A stretch of DNA of 39,526 bases, from contig JAAYPC010000177.1 of NCBI GenBank assembly GCA_012519985.1, positions 1 through 39,526 of the forward strand. Reading direction: 5' to 3'. Every line of letters starts with the position of its first letter. The stretch's first letter is position 1. Below the pieces are notes generated by a model, which searched no databases, was not told the DNA's origin, and saw only the letters and a list, made by a program, of their open reading frames with translations. A program made the position numbers and the translations under genes. Positions 8,471 through 17,559 of the stretch are shown piece by piece. This stretch comes from Fibrobacter sp. (GTDB lineage: Bacteria; Fibrobacterota; Chitinivibrionia; Chitinivibrionales; Chitinispirillaceae).

Positions 8471-11400
8471 CTATGGTATCACCTTTATAACAGTGCTGTT
8501 GGGGCGCTGATTTTCATAACAGAATTTTATCCAGTCAGGACTTCTTTCTTTATGATTTATTCTGAATTCATCGACATGACCCAGAAAATAATCCATACCA
8601 TTTAATTCAGATCCCAGTATTGCTTCAGGAATAGTCCAGTTGGGGATATTGCCTATAACCTTTGTTTCAGATGTGTCCTTTTCCCCATCTATAAAGATTG
8701 AGAATTCGCCTGATGAAAAATTCACTGCGCATACTACATGGTGCCAATTTTCATCTGATATTGTTCCACTGCTACGAAGTTCTATTGTTACGGGTAAATT
8801 AGGCCTGGTGGCCACTCTAAGATAACCGGATTCCATACTCATCTTGAATTTGTATCCGCCAGCACCGTTCAAAAGAAAAATTATCCCTTCATCATGAAAG
8901 TCATCGGGTTTGACCCAGGTTTCGCAGGACATGTATTCATTATAAGTACCCAATTTGGGATAGTTCACGAATTTTATGTGGTCTGATATCGGAGCAACCC
9001 GCCGCTCAAAACCCTTACCATATCCTATTATACCTTCCCTGTCTCCATTCGAACGGTCGTCGCCATTTATTTTATTGAAGGTTGCATCCAGAAATAATCC
9101 GCTGGTAAGATTCAGGCTGTCCTGCAGATGCAAGACACAGGCGTACCCGTTTGCAGTGTCAAATACGACATTCCCATTCGAAGCCAGTTCAGTGTCTCCT
9201 CCTAATTGCATTGTCAAGAACTGAGTACTATCGTCAGCTCTTACAGTATCCATTAACACCCAAACAGCAGCTCCTTTACCATCATCAATTTTCCAGTAAT
9301 CAATTTCGAAGGGCAATGTATCTGAAGGGCTTTTCCCTTTTCGAAAAACAATCGATTGTACCGAAGCAGGTAATTCGGGACTATCGAGTCTTACCAATAC
9401 CGGCACATTTGTAAGATTGCGTGTCAACCCTACACCCAAAGTGTTGATTTTTACCACATAAGTATTTACATATACCATCCACACCGGGCTTTCTGTCCTG
9501 AACCTTCCATCATTTGCAATGACTTTCCAGTAATAAATACCCGGATTTACAGGTGGATTAAAAACAAAGCGTGACTCCAATAAATTAGAAGCAATCAGCT
9601 CTGGATCAGGGTTACTCCCGAAATAGAGGTCATATCTTAAAGTATCATTATCGATATCTGTGAAAGACCACTTTAGTGTATCCAGTTTCTCTTTCTTAAA
9701 AGAACCGGAATCAGGGTAAGTGGGTGAACTTACAACAGGAGCCGTCCCGTAATAAAAAGTGTAATTGTATTTTTGAATATCATTTCCTTCTCTTATAAAA
9801 ATTGTCATCGTATCGCGATTGCTGAGGATTTTGTCAGGATCAATTATTACCATGATTCTGTTACTTTTCGCATTTTTCACCACAGATTCTGAATGCTGAA
9901 GTTTTATTCTGACTGAATCTGGAACTCTTCCTGTGTAAAACTCAAAGGTATCAGGAGTATTAACATGGCTCAAATCAAAAGCTCCATCTGCAGTTTTTTT
10001 CCTTCCCGGCCTGGGCAGAAGTTCACATTGCAGATGCGGCCTTTTGGTTATGTTTATCACCTGTTTGAAAGTATCGCTGTTGCCGGCTTCATCAGTAACA
10101 GTAGCTATCAGCCAATGCCAGCCAGAATCCTTATCAAGAGGGAGATATTTCAGTTTACCTCCTATTACCGGTAAATTGGTTTGCCGGTTTTCATCAAAGT
10201 AGCATCTATAGGCAGAATCAGGCATATTCCTGTTCTTAACAGGCAGATTGATAATTATGGAATCTCTGTTCACTTCATATTCTGTGTTGAACTTTATTTG
10301 ATCCAGATCGAACTTCACATGCAAAGGATTTTGAACCTGAACCAACCTTGTTTCACTCTCAATTAAAATCTCTCCGGAAAAAGCATAAATCATCCATTTA
10401 TACAATCCCGATTTCTTAATTTGCAGCGTACAGATATTTGTATCTACAAAGACTTTCTTATCTATCACCGGATTCAGTCCGTATCGAAGCTCCCAGAGAA
10501 GATCTGAATTTTTCGAAGCTTTCCAGAAAAACACAATATTGGTATCAACGATTGTATCCAGGTCTTCAGGCTTGTACAGTACAGCCATTTCGAAATTATT
10601 CCCATAATAAACAACAAGTTCGTAACTGCTACTGCATCTTGCAGTATTAACACTGACAAGCAGGGTATCATAACCAAATAATGAACCAGAGTCATTCAAA
10701 GTTATAGAAAAGTTGTCTGCATTAAAATTTTTTAACTCGAAGATTACTTTATCCTTGCGTTTAACAGATACCGAATAATTCGGCGAGTCGCTTCTGTCAG
10801 GATCGATTATTTTAAAAATCAGTCCAGTACTATCTCTTAAATCAATAACTCCTTCCTGATAATAGGAATATGTCCCACTCAGTTCCAGTGCTAATGTTTC
10901 CTCTTGCAACAGGTCAAGAACCAGGTAAAGCGTATCTGCGGTTAACAACGAATCATGCACTGTTATCATGCAGTGAAATTCTCCCTTTACAATTTCATCT
11001 AAAAAGGGACCAACTGTTATGGTATTATTCTCGATTTCAACAGGGACTTTATGGTCACTAAGAATAAAACTGTTTATCTGATAAGGTGGCATTCCGGTCA
11101 AGGTGTCAATAATCAGATTAAATAAGGCTTTTTCGTCACGACGCAGTCTTTTCCTTAGCTGATCATCTGTTGTAATGAACCTTACCGGTTTCGGGACCTC
11201 ATTCTTCTCCATGACAAGTATATCAAAGGTGTATATCAGGTTCTTACCATATCCATCATCGGCTTCGATAGAAAAATTTCTGATCCCTTTTTCAGAACTA
11301 TCTGGTTTATAATGAATAATACCTTCAGAGCTGATTGTCATCTTGCTGGAATTGAAAATGCTCAAACTGAGAGGATCCCCATCATCATCATGCACTTTGA

Positions 11401-13018
11401 TAGTGTCTATGTAGGTATTTCCTATAACTAACAGCTTCGGGGGATTTGGATTTTTGAGCACTGTGGGTTTATTGTTAAAATAGACCACCAGTTCTCTTTG
11501 ACTGGTATTACCCTTTTTATCCACCACTTTTATCAGAAATGTGTCTCCTTGAGGCTGATGTTGGAGGGTATCTGTAAATTTCCACAGAAACTTATCGGGC
11601 GATACTGGCAACACATTCTTATTAATCAGAAAAGTATCTATGCCGCTGGCTTCATCAAAAGCGATTATCTCAAATTCCACAATGCTTTCGGACAGAGTAT
11701 ATTCATTCTTTCTTATTATTTCGCCACCAGCTCTAACCTCCAAAATTACCGGCTTCACAATATCTAAACTGGTAGAATCATAAACAATAACTTTCTCAAC
11801 GGAATCCAGCACATTTTTGCCCGATACTGCCTTGATTTTTATCGGATTGGTTCCCAGTGACAAGAAAGCCTTACCAATCCAGGTACTGTCGTGTTCAACT
11901 GCGGCATCTTTAATATTACTTTCGATAATCACTTCTATATCTTTATGCTGCTCAGTATACCTGTTAAGCTTAACGAATATCTCCTTCATATCAGTTGAAA
12001 CCCTGCAGGTATCATCAGATGGAGAGATAACAGAGATCTGAACACCGGCATAATTATTTATTTTAGAATCATATTGCAGATAATATCTTGCAGTTGCTAC
12101 GTTTCGGTAAATGTAGTTGTCAGAAGCATACAAAGATACTGGCACAGGCTTTTCATTTTTATCAAAATCATAGAAAATCTTGGTATATAAGTTATTCTGG
12201 ATTTTGTCAAACCGCATACCATTAATTGCTGCCGAATCGATTCTTTCTCCACCTCTGTCTTTTATACTCACTGTAAAATAGAAAGTTTTTTCTGATGTTT
12301 TTACTGTATCACCACAAACTGTATAAGTTATTGGCATCAAAGCTATTTCAGGTGCCAGCAGATCGATAAATTTGTAATCAAACTCCACAACAGGTGAACT
12401 GATAGTTTTATAGCGTGCGCGCAAAACCCCTTTCCCGCTGCTTTTAATATCCTTGAGCACAACGGATGTACAACAGGTAGCACTTGTAAAGATGCTACCA
12501 CCAATATTCCACTCGTATAAAACCTTATTTTCCAATGGCTGGGTAGCCAATCTGATAGTATCACCCAGATTGGCGTTGATTGTTTGCTGGTTTAATGGTG
12601 ATTTAGTATAACACTGAAGGTTCATCTTAACCACTTCACCGTTGGTTCGATAGGTAAGAAATTCTATCGTCTGCATCCCAGTATCAAAAAAGCTGAAGTA
12701 GACAGGATACTGACCTGGCGTGTACTTTGAATCAGCAGAGAAAATGCATAATTGCCCATTATCAAACTCAATATTTGAAGGGCTCCTTACTATGACAGAA
12801 TCGACCAGATTGGGTACTGAGAGTACAATCAGCAGGGTTTCTCTGGAAAAAATCTCCAATGTATCGAGATTGTCAAATGTTTGGGCGACAATACTGATCT
12901 GAGCATTTCTGTAATCTCTAAAAGGATTGTGATCGGTAGTACAAAGAAAGAAAGCATTACATAGAACAAGCAGCAATAGTAATCCGAATATGATATTTCG
13001 CTTTCTCTTCACGGTCAT
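8471..13018 (-). CDS. Giant Ig-repeat surface protein with C-terminal DUF2341 and LamG domains
   Basis: This 1515-residue protein has an N-terminal hydrophobic segment (about 9-25) followed by Cys26 in the context FFLCTTDHNPF. The -1 residue is Leu, so the lipobox is not canonical, but the Cys aligns with the good lipobox of its downstream paralogue. Repeated Ig/cadherin-like beta-rich segments fill roughly 30-1180, including HDDDGDPLSLSIF and LRYDLYFGSNPDPE-type blocks. From about 1190 a DUF2341 domain begins (VKINTLGVGLTRNLTNVPVL), followed at about 1360-1500 by a LamG/concanavalin-like domain (ETWVKPDDF, then ENWHHVVCAVNFSSGEF). That pair is commonly found in polysaccharide- or surface-binding proteins. 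It is third in the kinase operon, 35 bases after the beta-helix gene. A carbohydrate or cell-surface ligand is inferred; no catalytic residues are seen. Confidence 0.87.
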   Translation of the reverse strand: MTVKRKRNIIFGLLLLLVLCNAFFLCTTDHNPFRDYRNAQISIVAQTFDNLDTLEIFSRETLLIVLSVPNLVDSVIVRSPSNIEFDNGQLCIFSADSKYTPGQYPVYFSFFDTGMQTIEFLTYRTNGEVVKMNLQCYTKSPLNQQTINANLGDTIRLATQPLENKVLYEWNIGGSIFTSATCCTSVVLKDIKSSGKGVLRARYKTISSPVVEFDYKFIDLLAPEIALMPITYTVCGDTVKTSEKTFYFTVSIKDRGGERIDSAAINGMRFDKIQNNLYTKIFYDFDKNEKPVPVSLYASDNYIYRNVATARYYLQYDSKINNYAGVQISVISPSDDTCRVSTDMKEIFVKLNRYTEQHKDIEVIIESNIKDAAVEHDSTWIGKAFLSLGTNPIKIKAVSGKNVLDSVEKVIVYDSTSLDIVKPVILEVRAGGEIIRKNEYTLSESIVEFEIIAFDEASGIDTFLINKNVLPVSPDKFLWKFTDTLQHQPQGDTFLIKVVDKKGNTSQRELVVYFNNKPTVLKNPNPPKLLVIGNTYIDTIKVHDDDGDPLSLSIFNSSKMTISSEGIIHYKPDSSEKGIRNFSIEADDGYGKNLIYTFDILVMEKNEVPKPVRFITTDDQLRKRLRRDEKALFNLIIDTLTGMPPYQINSFILSDHKVPVEIENNTITVGPFLDEIVKGEFHCMITVHDSLLTADTLYLVLDLLQEETLALELSGTYSYYQEGVIDLRDSTGLIFKIIDPDRSDSPNYSVSVKRKDKVIFELKNFNADNFSITLNDSGSLFGYDTLLVSVNTARCSSSYELVVYYGNNFEMAVLYKPEDLDTIVDTNIVFFWKASKNSDLLWELRYGLNPVIDKKVFVDTNICTLQIKKSGLYKWMIYAFSGEILIESETRLVQVQNPLHVKFDLDQIKFNTEYEVNRDSIIINLPVKNRNMPDSAYRCYFDENRQTNLPVIGGKLKYLPLDKDSGWHWLIATVTDEAGNSDTFKQVINITKRPHLQCELLPRPGRKKTADGAFDLSHVNTPDTFEFYTGRVPDSVRIKLQHSESVVKNAKSNRIMVIIDPDKILSNRDTMTIFIREGNDIQKYNYTFYYGTAPVVSSPTYPDSGSFKKEKLDTLKWSFTDIDNDTLRYDLYFGSNPDPELIASNLLESRFVFNPPVNPGIYYWKVIANDGRFRTESPVWMVYVNTYVVKINTLGVGLTRNLTNVPVLVRLDSPELPASVQSIVFRKGKSPSDTLPFEIDYWKIDDGKGAAVWVLMDTVRADDSTQFLTMQLGGDTELASNGNVVFDTANGYACVLHLQDSLNLTSGLFLDATFNKINGDDRSNGDREGIIGYGKGFERRVAPISDHIKFVNYPKLGTYNEYMSCETWVKPDDFHDEGIIFLLNGAGGYKFKMSMESGYLRVATRPNLPVTIELRSSGTISDENWHHVVCAVNFSSGEFSIFIDGEKDTSETKVIGNIPNWTIPEAILGSELNGMDYFLGHVDEFRINHKERSPDWIKFCYENQRPNSTVIKVIP

Positions 13019-13053
13019 AGTTCAGCCATTCTGTAAAACTAACAGCCATTGTG

Positions 13054-13908
13054 CTAAAAAGTAAAAGACCAGGTAAATACTATGGCACCTATTGTAGAAA
13101 AAAGAAAACTGGTAGCGGTCCAGATAACGTTTTTGTTCACCTCTGAACGAGCCGCTTCCCAGTCAAGGTCACCACGAGGACCTATAGTCAAGTCACTATC
13201 GATTGTTTTGAATTTCTTTTTGGAGTCTTTCAACTCCAGTGAGGCCACTGTTCCTGAAATTGCTCCTGCAGCACAGATACCTAATCCACTATATCGAAAG
13301 CTGTTTCTTTTACGAGCCTCAGGATCTTGCAGAATTTTTACCGGAACCCCATCAACCATAGCATCTTTGACCGAAATACTATAGGAATATGGTGAAGACT
13401 CCACCACACTCTTTTCCACTCCTTCAATGCTGAGATGATTTCTTCCATTTTCCGAAAAAATGCCATTGGTAATTCGTATGAATCTGGTTTCAGAAATGAT
13501 TCCCTTCACCGAATATTTCACTATTATGTGTTGCAAATCTGATCCTAACCCGTCTTTGTGTATATAGATTCCATTCCAGTCAAAGGGTGTAGGATTCAGA
13601 GTACTGGAAGAATTGGCCAACCGGTCATTTTCCGAGGTAAATAAAACCGGTTTATCTTCTGTTCCACTGGTCACCAGAATACCCTGAACATGAACGCCAG
13701 TGAAGTTTTTAAACAAAAAGACCGTACCAGCCTCTACACGGACAACTTTGCCTGCAGGAACAAAGATATCTGCAATAACCAGGTATGGAGACTTGTCTGC
13801 AGTTACTATCTTAGGTAAATCACCTGCAATTTCAGTATAGGCAACTGGCAGATTAAAGCAAAGCAAGAGAAGAATCAGTGAGAATGAAGATAAAATGGAG
13901 ATCTTCAC
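13054..13908 (-). CDS. Secreted beta-helix-like protein with C-terminal membrane segments
   Basis: The protein has about 285 residues. A signal peptide covers roughly the first 24 residues (ISILSSFSLILLLLCFNLPV), followed by a short right-handed beta-helix-like run (PAGKVVRVEAGTVFLFKN, VQGILVTSGTEDKPVLFTS, DWNGIYIHKDG) of the kind seen in pectate-lyase-like or NosD-like repeats. Two hydrophobic stretches near the C-terminus (GLGICAAGAISGTVASL and the last 24 residues) could anchor it. A GTG at 13908 is chosen as start because AAAGG lies six bases before it; a TTG at 13914 that overlaps the kinase stop has no such site. The tight coupling to the kinase gene suggests joint function at the envelope. 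The function itself is unknown. Confidence 0.75.
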   Translation of the reverse strand: MKISILSSFSLILLLLCFNLPVAYTEIAGDLPKIVTADKSPYLVIADIFVPAGKVVRVEAGTVFLFKNFTGVHVQGILVTSGTEDKPVLFTSENDRLANSSSTLNPTPFDWNGIYIHKDGLGSDLQHIIVKYSVKGIISETRFIRITNGIFSENGRNHLSIEGVEKSVVESSPYSYSISVKDAMVDGVPVKILQDPEARKRNSFRYSGLGICAAGAISGTVASLELKDSKKKFKTIDSDLTIGPRGDLDWEAARSEVNKNVIWTATSFLFSTIGAIVFTWSFTF

Positions 13909-13910
13909 AA

Positions 13911-15761
13911 TCAACCTTTGCTATAGCTGATTTTCTCAGTGATGCGTTGCATTTGCAAATCAGCCTCCCTGAAATATGGATGATCCTTAGAGGTCTGCAA
14001 TTCCGCTTTCAGCTCATACCAACTTTCTAATGCCTGGTTTTTAATTTCAACTGTTGGTTTCGCGTCAAATTCCATACTTTTGCATCGGGCTGTCAAATAC
14101 AGCCGTTCCAGTCTGATAAGGTTATTTTCAATAAAGGCTGCAGGCCTTTTGGAAGTATACTGAAGATAATCCAGTGCTCTGATCGTGTTTTTATTATCCA
14201 AAAAAAATCTGGCTTTTTCAAGATAGAACTCAGCATCATCCAGCTCCTGATTCATTAAGAGCTCCTTGAGCTCAGTCTGGCGCTGAAGAGCTTTTAATGC
14301 CCTGATCCTGTAAATAACAGCTTTACTGCTTGAAACCTCCTGCGGACTCATTTTTTCGATAACTTTTAAAGCACTTTCGAAACGACGATTTGTAACCTCC
14401 TGCACAAAAATAGTCAACAGATCCGTAGTTCCATACAAATTACATAATTGTTCTATAATATCGGGCGATTTAACTACCTTTTCTGATTCCTTTGAATCAT
14501 TTTTTTTCTCCACTTTCACATTCTCTGTTGGAGCTGTACTTTTTAATCTGTTTTCCTTTGTTATCAGTGGTGGCTTAAGGGTATCTACCAGTGAAGTACT
14601 TGCAATCTCTATTGCAGGAGTGCTTATAACAGGTACTACGGTATCTGGTAAATAATGGGCTTTTAATTTAGGTCCCAAAAGGAAAACAGTAGATATTATA
14701 AACCCGACAGTAATAGCCGATGTCAGAAATCTCGAATGGACTCTGGCTCTGGTAGATAATACAACCTTTGTGACATTTCTGATGCCTATAAACTGTTTTA
14801 AAACCTGTTCAGGTGAAAGCGATGTAAGGCTTTTGTGAATCAGTGTTATTTCTGATAAAAATGAAGTTGCATCCTGAACACGTTTATCCCGATCCTTTGC
14901 CATACACTTGTGGATAAGGTTGCGCAAACGGGCAGGAATTTTCAAGTCATAACAGGCAAGAGGCTTGAAATCGTTTTTAAGCCTGGAAAGCATCAACTGA
15001 GCAGCATTTCTTTCCGGAAAAGCCTTCTGACCGGCTATCATCTCATAAAAGACTGCTCCTAAAGAATAGATATCGGTTCGCACATCCGGTTCCTTACCTT
15101 CCAGTTGCTCGGGAGAAAGATATTGCATAGTACCTAAAATGGAACCATCAGTGGTATGAATAGAAGTATCAGTAGGTCTGGCTATACCAAAATCCATAAG
15201 TTTGAGAATACCACGATTGGAAATCATGATATTTGAAGGTTTGAGATCTCTATGGATTATTCCGAAGTAAGTTTTCCCATAAATGACATACTCTTGATTG
15301 TGGGCATAGCGCAATGCTCTGCCAATCATTACCCCAATCGCGGTACATACTTCCGGAGGGAATGCCCCCCGCTCAGAGATAAGTGCTTCAATGGTCTTAC
15401 CATCGATACGCTCCATCTCAATATATGGAAGATCATTCCAGCAACCAACTGCATGGATTTCGACTATGTTTGGATGATGTAACTTAGCAGTAATCTTGAT
15501 TTCGGTATCAAAACGCTGTATTGTCTCTTCTGTGCAATTTGGGTGAAGAAGTTTTACAGCTCTGTTTAATTCCAGTTTGGAATTCCAGATCTCATAAACA
15601 GTAGCCATTCCCCCCACACCTAATATCCCGGTAATGATTCCTGAGCCTAAGGGTTCGTTATGTGAACCATCCGGTAAAATGATCCTGTTACGAACTCGCT
15701 TAAATGAGGAGAGATCCAGAACTGGTTTGTCAGCTTGTCCGAGCGGCTGTTTTTGTAGCAT
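13911..15761 (-). CDS. PknB-type transmembrane serine/threonine protein kinase
   Basis: This 616-residue protein carries a complete Hanks-type kinase domain at about 44-310. The glycine loop is GVGGMATVYE (48-57), the ATP lysine is Lys70 in AVKLL, the catalytic loop is HRDLKPSN (170-177), the magnesium motif is DFG (190-192) and the APE position reads SPE (216-218). All catalytic residues are present, so it should be active. A membrane helix at about 345-363 is followed by a Ser/Thr/Pro/Lys-rich linker and a helical region (about 440-616) that looks TPR-like and would lie outside the cytoplasm. It heads an operon with a secreted beta-helix protein and two giant surface lipoproteins, and diverges from guaB across a region with two palindromes. 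Its substrates are unknown. Confidence 0.92.
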   Translation of the reverse strand: MLQKQPLGQADKPVLDLSSFKRVRNRIILPDGSHNEPLGSGIITGILGVGGMATVYEIWNSKLELNRAVKLLHPNCTEETIQRFDTEIKITAKLHHPNIVEIHAVGCWNDLPYIEMERIDGKTIEALISERGAFPPEVCTAIGVMIGRALRYAHNQEYVIYGKTYFGIIHRDLKPSNIMISNRGILKLMDFGIARPTDTSIHTTDGSILGTMQYLSPEQLEGKEPDVRTDIYSLGAVFYEMIAGQKAFPERNAAQLMLSRLKNDFKPLACYDLKIPARLRNLIHKCMAKDRDKRVQDATSFLSEITLIHKSLTSLSPEQVLKQFIGIRNVTKVVLSTRARVHSRFLTSAITVGFIISTVFLLGPKLKAHYLPDTVVPVISTPAIEIASTSLVDTLKPPLITKENRLKSTAPTENVKVEKKNDSKESEKVVKSPDIIEQLCNLYGTTDLLTIFVQEVTNRRFESALKVIEKMSPQEVSSSKAVIYRIRALKALQRQTELKELLMNQELDDAEFYLEKARFFLDNKNTIRALDYLQYTSKRPAAFIENNLIRLERLYLTARCKSMEFDAKPTVEIKNQALESWYELKAELQTSKDHPYFREADLQMQRITEKISYSKG

Positions 15762-15823
15762 AGAAGAGACTCTGAAAAATAAGGATCATCAATCGAAACT
15801 GCCACAAATAATCGTTATTAACT

Positions 15824-15852
15824 ATATTACTATATTCTAATTTTAGTAATAT
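15824..15852. promoter_or_regulatory. Palindrome 1 in the kinase/guaB divergent region
   Basis: ATATTACTA (15824-15832) and TAGTAATAT (15844-15852) form a perfect 9-bp inverted repeat separated by 11 bases. It sits between the divergent kinase and guaB genes, the position expected of an operator. The regulator is unknown. Confidence 0.5.
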
Positions 15853-15877
15853 AAAATATTGAATGGTTCAATATTTT
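15853..15877. promoter_or_regulatory. Palindrome 2 in the kinase/guaB divergent region
   Basis: AAAATATTGAA (15853-15863) and TTCAATATTTT (15867-15877) form a perfect 11-bp inverted repeat with a 3-base centre (TGG). It begins immediately after palindrome 1. The half-site TTCAATAT occurs once more at 15913-15920, just before the guaB ribosome site (GAGGT at 15924). It could be an operator for guaB, for the kinase operon, or both; a short AT-rich hairpin in RNA is the alternative. Confidence 0.5.
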
Positions 15878-15932
15878 TATTGGCAACACTAACTGAGTAC
15901 AATAATACACGATTCAATATATGAGGTAATCC

Positions 15933-17447
15933 ATGGCAAAAATTATTAATGAAGTTTCCAGAACATTCTCAGAATACCTGTTAATTCCCAGGCTCACCAA
16001 ACGTATACATTCTCCCGAAAACGTATGCCTAAAAACCCCTATAGCCCGTTATTCTGGTGACAAGCCCCGTTTCAGTTTAAATATTCCATTCGTCTCAGCA
16101 AGTATGCAGGCGGTCTCAGGCTCCGAAATGGCCATCGCTTTGGCAAGACAGGGCGGATGTGCATTTATCTTCTGTTCTCAACCAATCGAATCACAAGCTG
16201 CTATGGTTTCCAAAGTTAAATCCCATAAGGCAGGTTTTGTCCCTTCAGACTCCAATCTTCGGGCAGACAGCACGCTTCTGGATGCTATTAATCTGCGTAA
16301 AAAAACCGGGCATTCGACCATGCCGGTTACCGAAGATGGAACCGGAAACGGAAAATTCCTGGGTATAATAACCGATAAAGATTTCTGGGAATATGAAGAC
16401 GATCTCAATGCCCCCATCTCATCATTCATGACTCCCAAAAGTCATGTTGTATTCGGTACAGTGGGAATTACCTTACATGAAGCGAACTCACTTTTAAGGA
16501 AGCACAAAAAAGAGTGTCTTCCCATTCTTGATAATGAAGGCATGCTTCATTCACTGGTATTTAAAAAGGATTATTTTGATCACATGAATAATCCAAACGA
16601 GCTGCTTGATAATCATAAAAGATTGGTAGTAGGTGCAGCAGTCAACACTCATGATTATCAGGAGAGAATTCCTCAGTTGGTAGAAGCCGGGGCTGACATA
16701 TTGTGTTTTGATTCGTCGGATGGTTATTCTGAATTTCAAAAAGACGGCATTTTATGGGCTAGGAATCACTACGGTGACAAGGTGGTAATCGGTGGAGGTA
16801 ATGTTGTAGATGCCGATGCATTCCGATTCCTTGCCGAGCAGGCACAAGTCGATTTTGTTAAAGTAGGGATCGGTGGAGGATCGATCTGTATCACCCGCGA
16901 ACAGAAAGGAATTGGACGGGGGCAAGCCTCCGCATTACTGGCTGTAGTGGCAGAGCGGGATCGTTACTATGCTGAAACCGGCATCTATGTTCCAGTCTGC
17001 TCCGATGGAGGCCTCTCTAACGATACCCAGATAATTATAGCCTTAGCTATGGGAGCAGATTTTGTAATGATGGGCAGATATTTTGCTATGACTACTGAAA
17101 GTCCCACTCCTAAAGTTTCGATCGGAGGTCGTATTTATAAACCATACTGGGGTGAAGGCTCTAACCGGGCTCGCAACTGGCAAAGATACAATCAGGGAGG
17201 AGCAGGTGAAAACGGGCTTAAATTCGAAGAAGGTGTAGATGCCTATGTTCCAATTGTAGGTACAGTGAAAGAAGTGTTGGATGTCACTGTAGCAAAAATA
17301 AAATCCACTATGTGCAATATGGGTTCTCTTTCCCTTAAGGAATTCTCCGAAAATGCAGTTCTTACCAGAATTTCTGAACAATCATTTATTGAAGGTGGTA
17401 CATCAAATGTCATCTCTCTGGATAAGGACATTCCTAGAGAGGTCTGA
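15933..17447 (+). CDS. guaB: Inosine-5'-monophosphate dehydrogenase
   Basis: This 504-residue enzyme oxidises IMP to XMP with NAD+, the committed step of GTP synthesis in the cytosol. The N-terminal (beta/alpha)8 part begins with VSASMQAVSGSEMAIALA. A CBS pair is inserted at about 102-225. The catalytic loop is GIGGGSICITRE, with nucleophile Cys319, and the mobile flap carries Arg418-Tyr419 (NWQRYNQGG). The sequence GGGSICITREQKGIGRGQAS differs from the GPGSICTTR loop of E. coli and matches a second bacterial subgroup known from clostridia and others. The start is supported by GAGGT eight bases upstream in a divergent region with two palindromes. It is followed by a likely terminator and the htrA gene. 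Confidence 0.96.
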   Translation: MAKIINEVSRTFSEYLLIPRLTKRIHSPENVCLKTPIARYSGDKPRFSLNIPFVSASMQAVSGSEMAIALARQGGCAFIFCSQPIESQAAMVSKVKSHKAGFVPSDSNLRADSTLLDAINLRKKTGHSTMPVTEDGTGNGKFLGIITDKDFWEYEDDLNAPISSFMTPKSHVVFGTVGITLHEANSLLRKHKKECLPILDNEGMLHSLVFKKDYFDHMNNPNELLDNHKRLVVGAAVNTHDYQERIPQLVEAGADILCFDSSDGYSEFQKDGILWARNHYGDKVVIGGGNVVDADAFRFLAEQAQVDFVKVGIGGGSICITREQKGIGRGQASALLAVVAERDRYYAETGIYVPVCSDGGLSNDTQIIIALAMGADFVMMGRYFAMTTESPTPKVSIGGRIYKPYWGEGSNRARNWQRYNQGGAGENGLKFEEGVDAYVPIVGTVKEVLDVTVAKIKSTMCNMGSLSLKEFSENAVLTRISEQSFIEGGTSNVISLDKDIPREV

Positions 17448-17461
17448 TGAAAATAACAGTA

Positions 17462-17500
17462 GCAGGCAGATAATAAACTGTCTGTCTGCAATAATCTTTT
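17462..17500 (+). terminator. Probable terminator after guaB
   Basis: GCAGGCAGA (17462-17470) pairs with TCTGTCTGC (17481-17489), giving nine pairs including one G-U, with a 10-base loop. The stem is followed by AATAATCTTTT, an imperfect U-rich tract. It lies 15 bases after the guaB stop, so it may be a weak or partial terminator. Confidence 0.5.
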
Positions 17501-17559
17501 CCTCCTCTCGTATATCCTGTTACTCAGGTCTGCTTTTTTGATTTTTTCGGAGGAGTATT

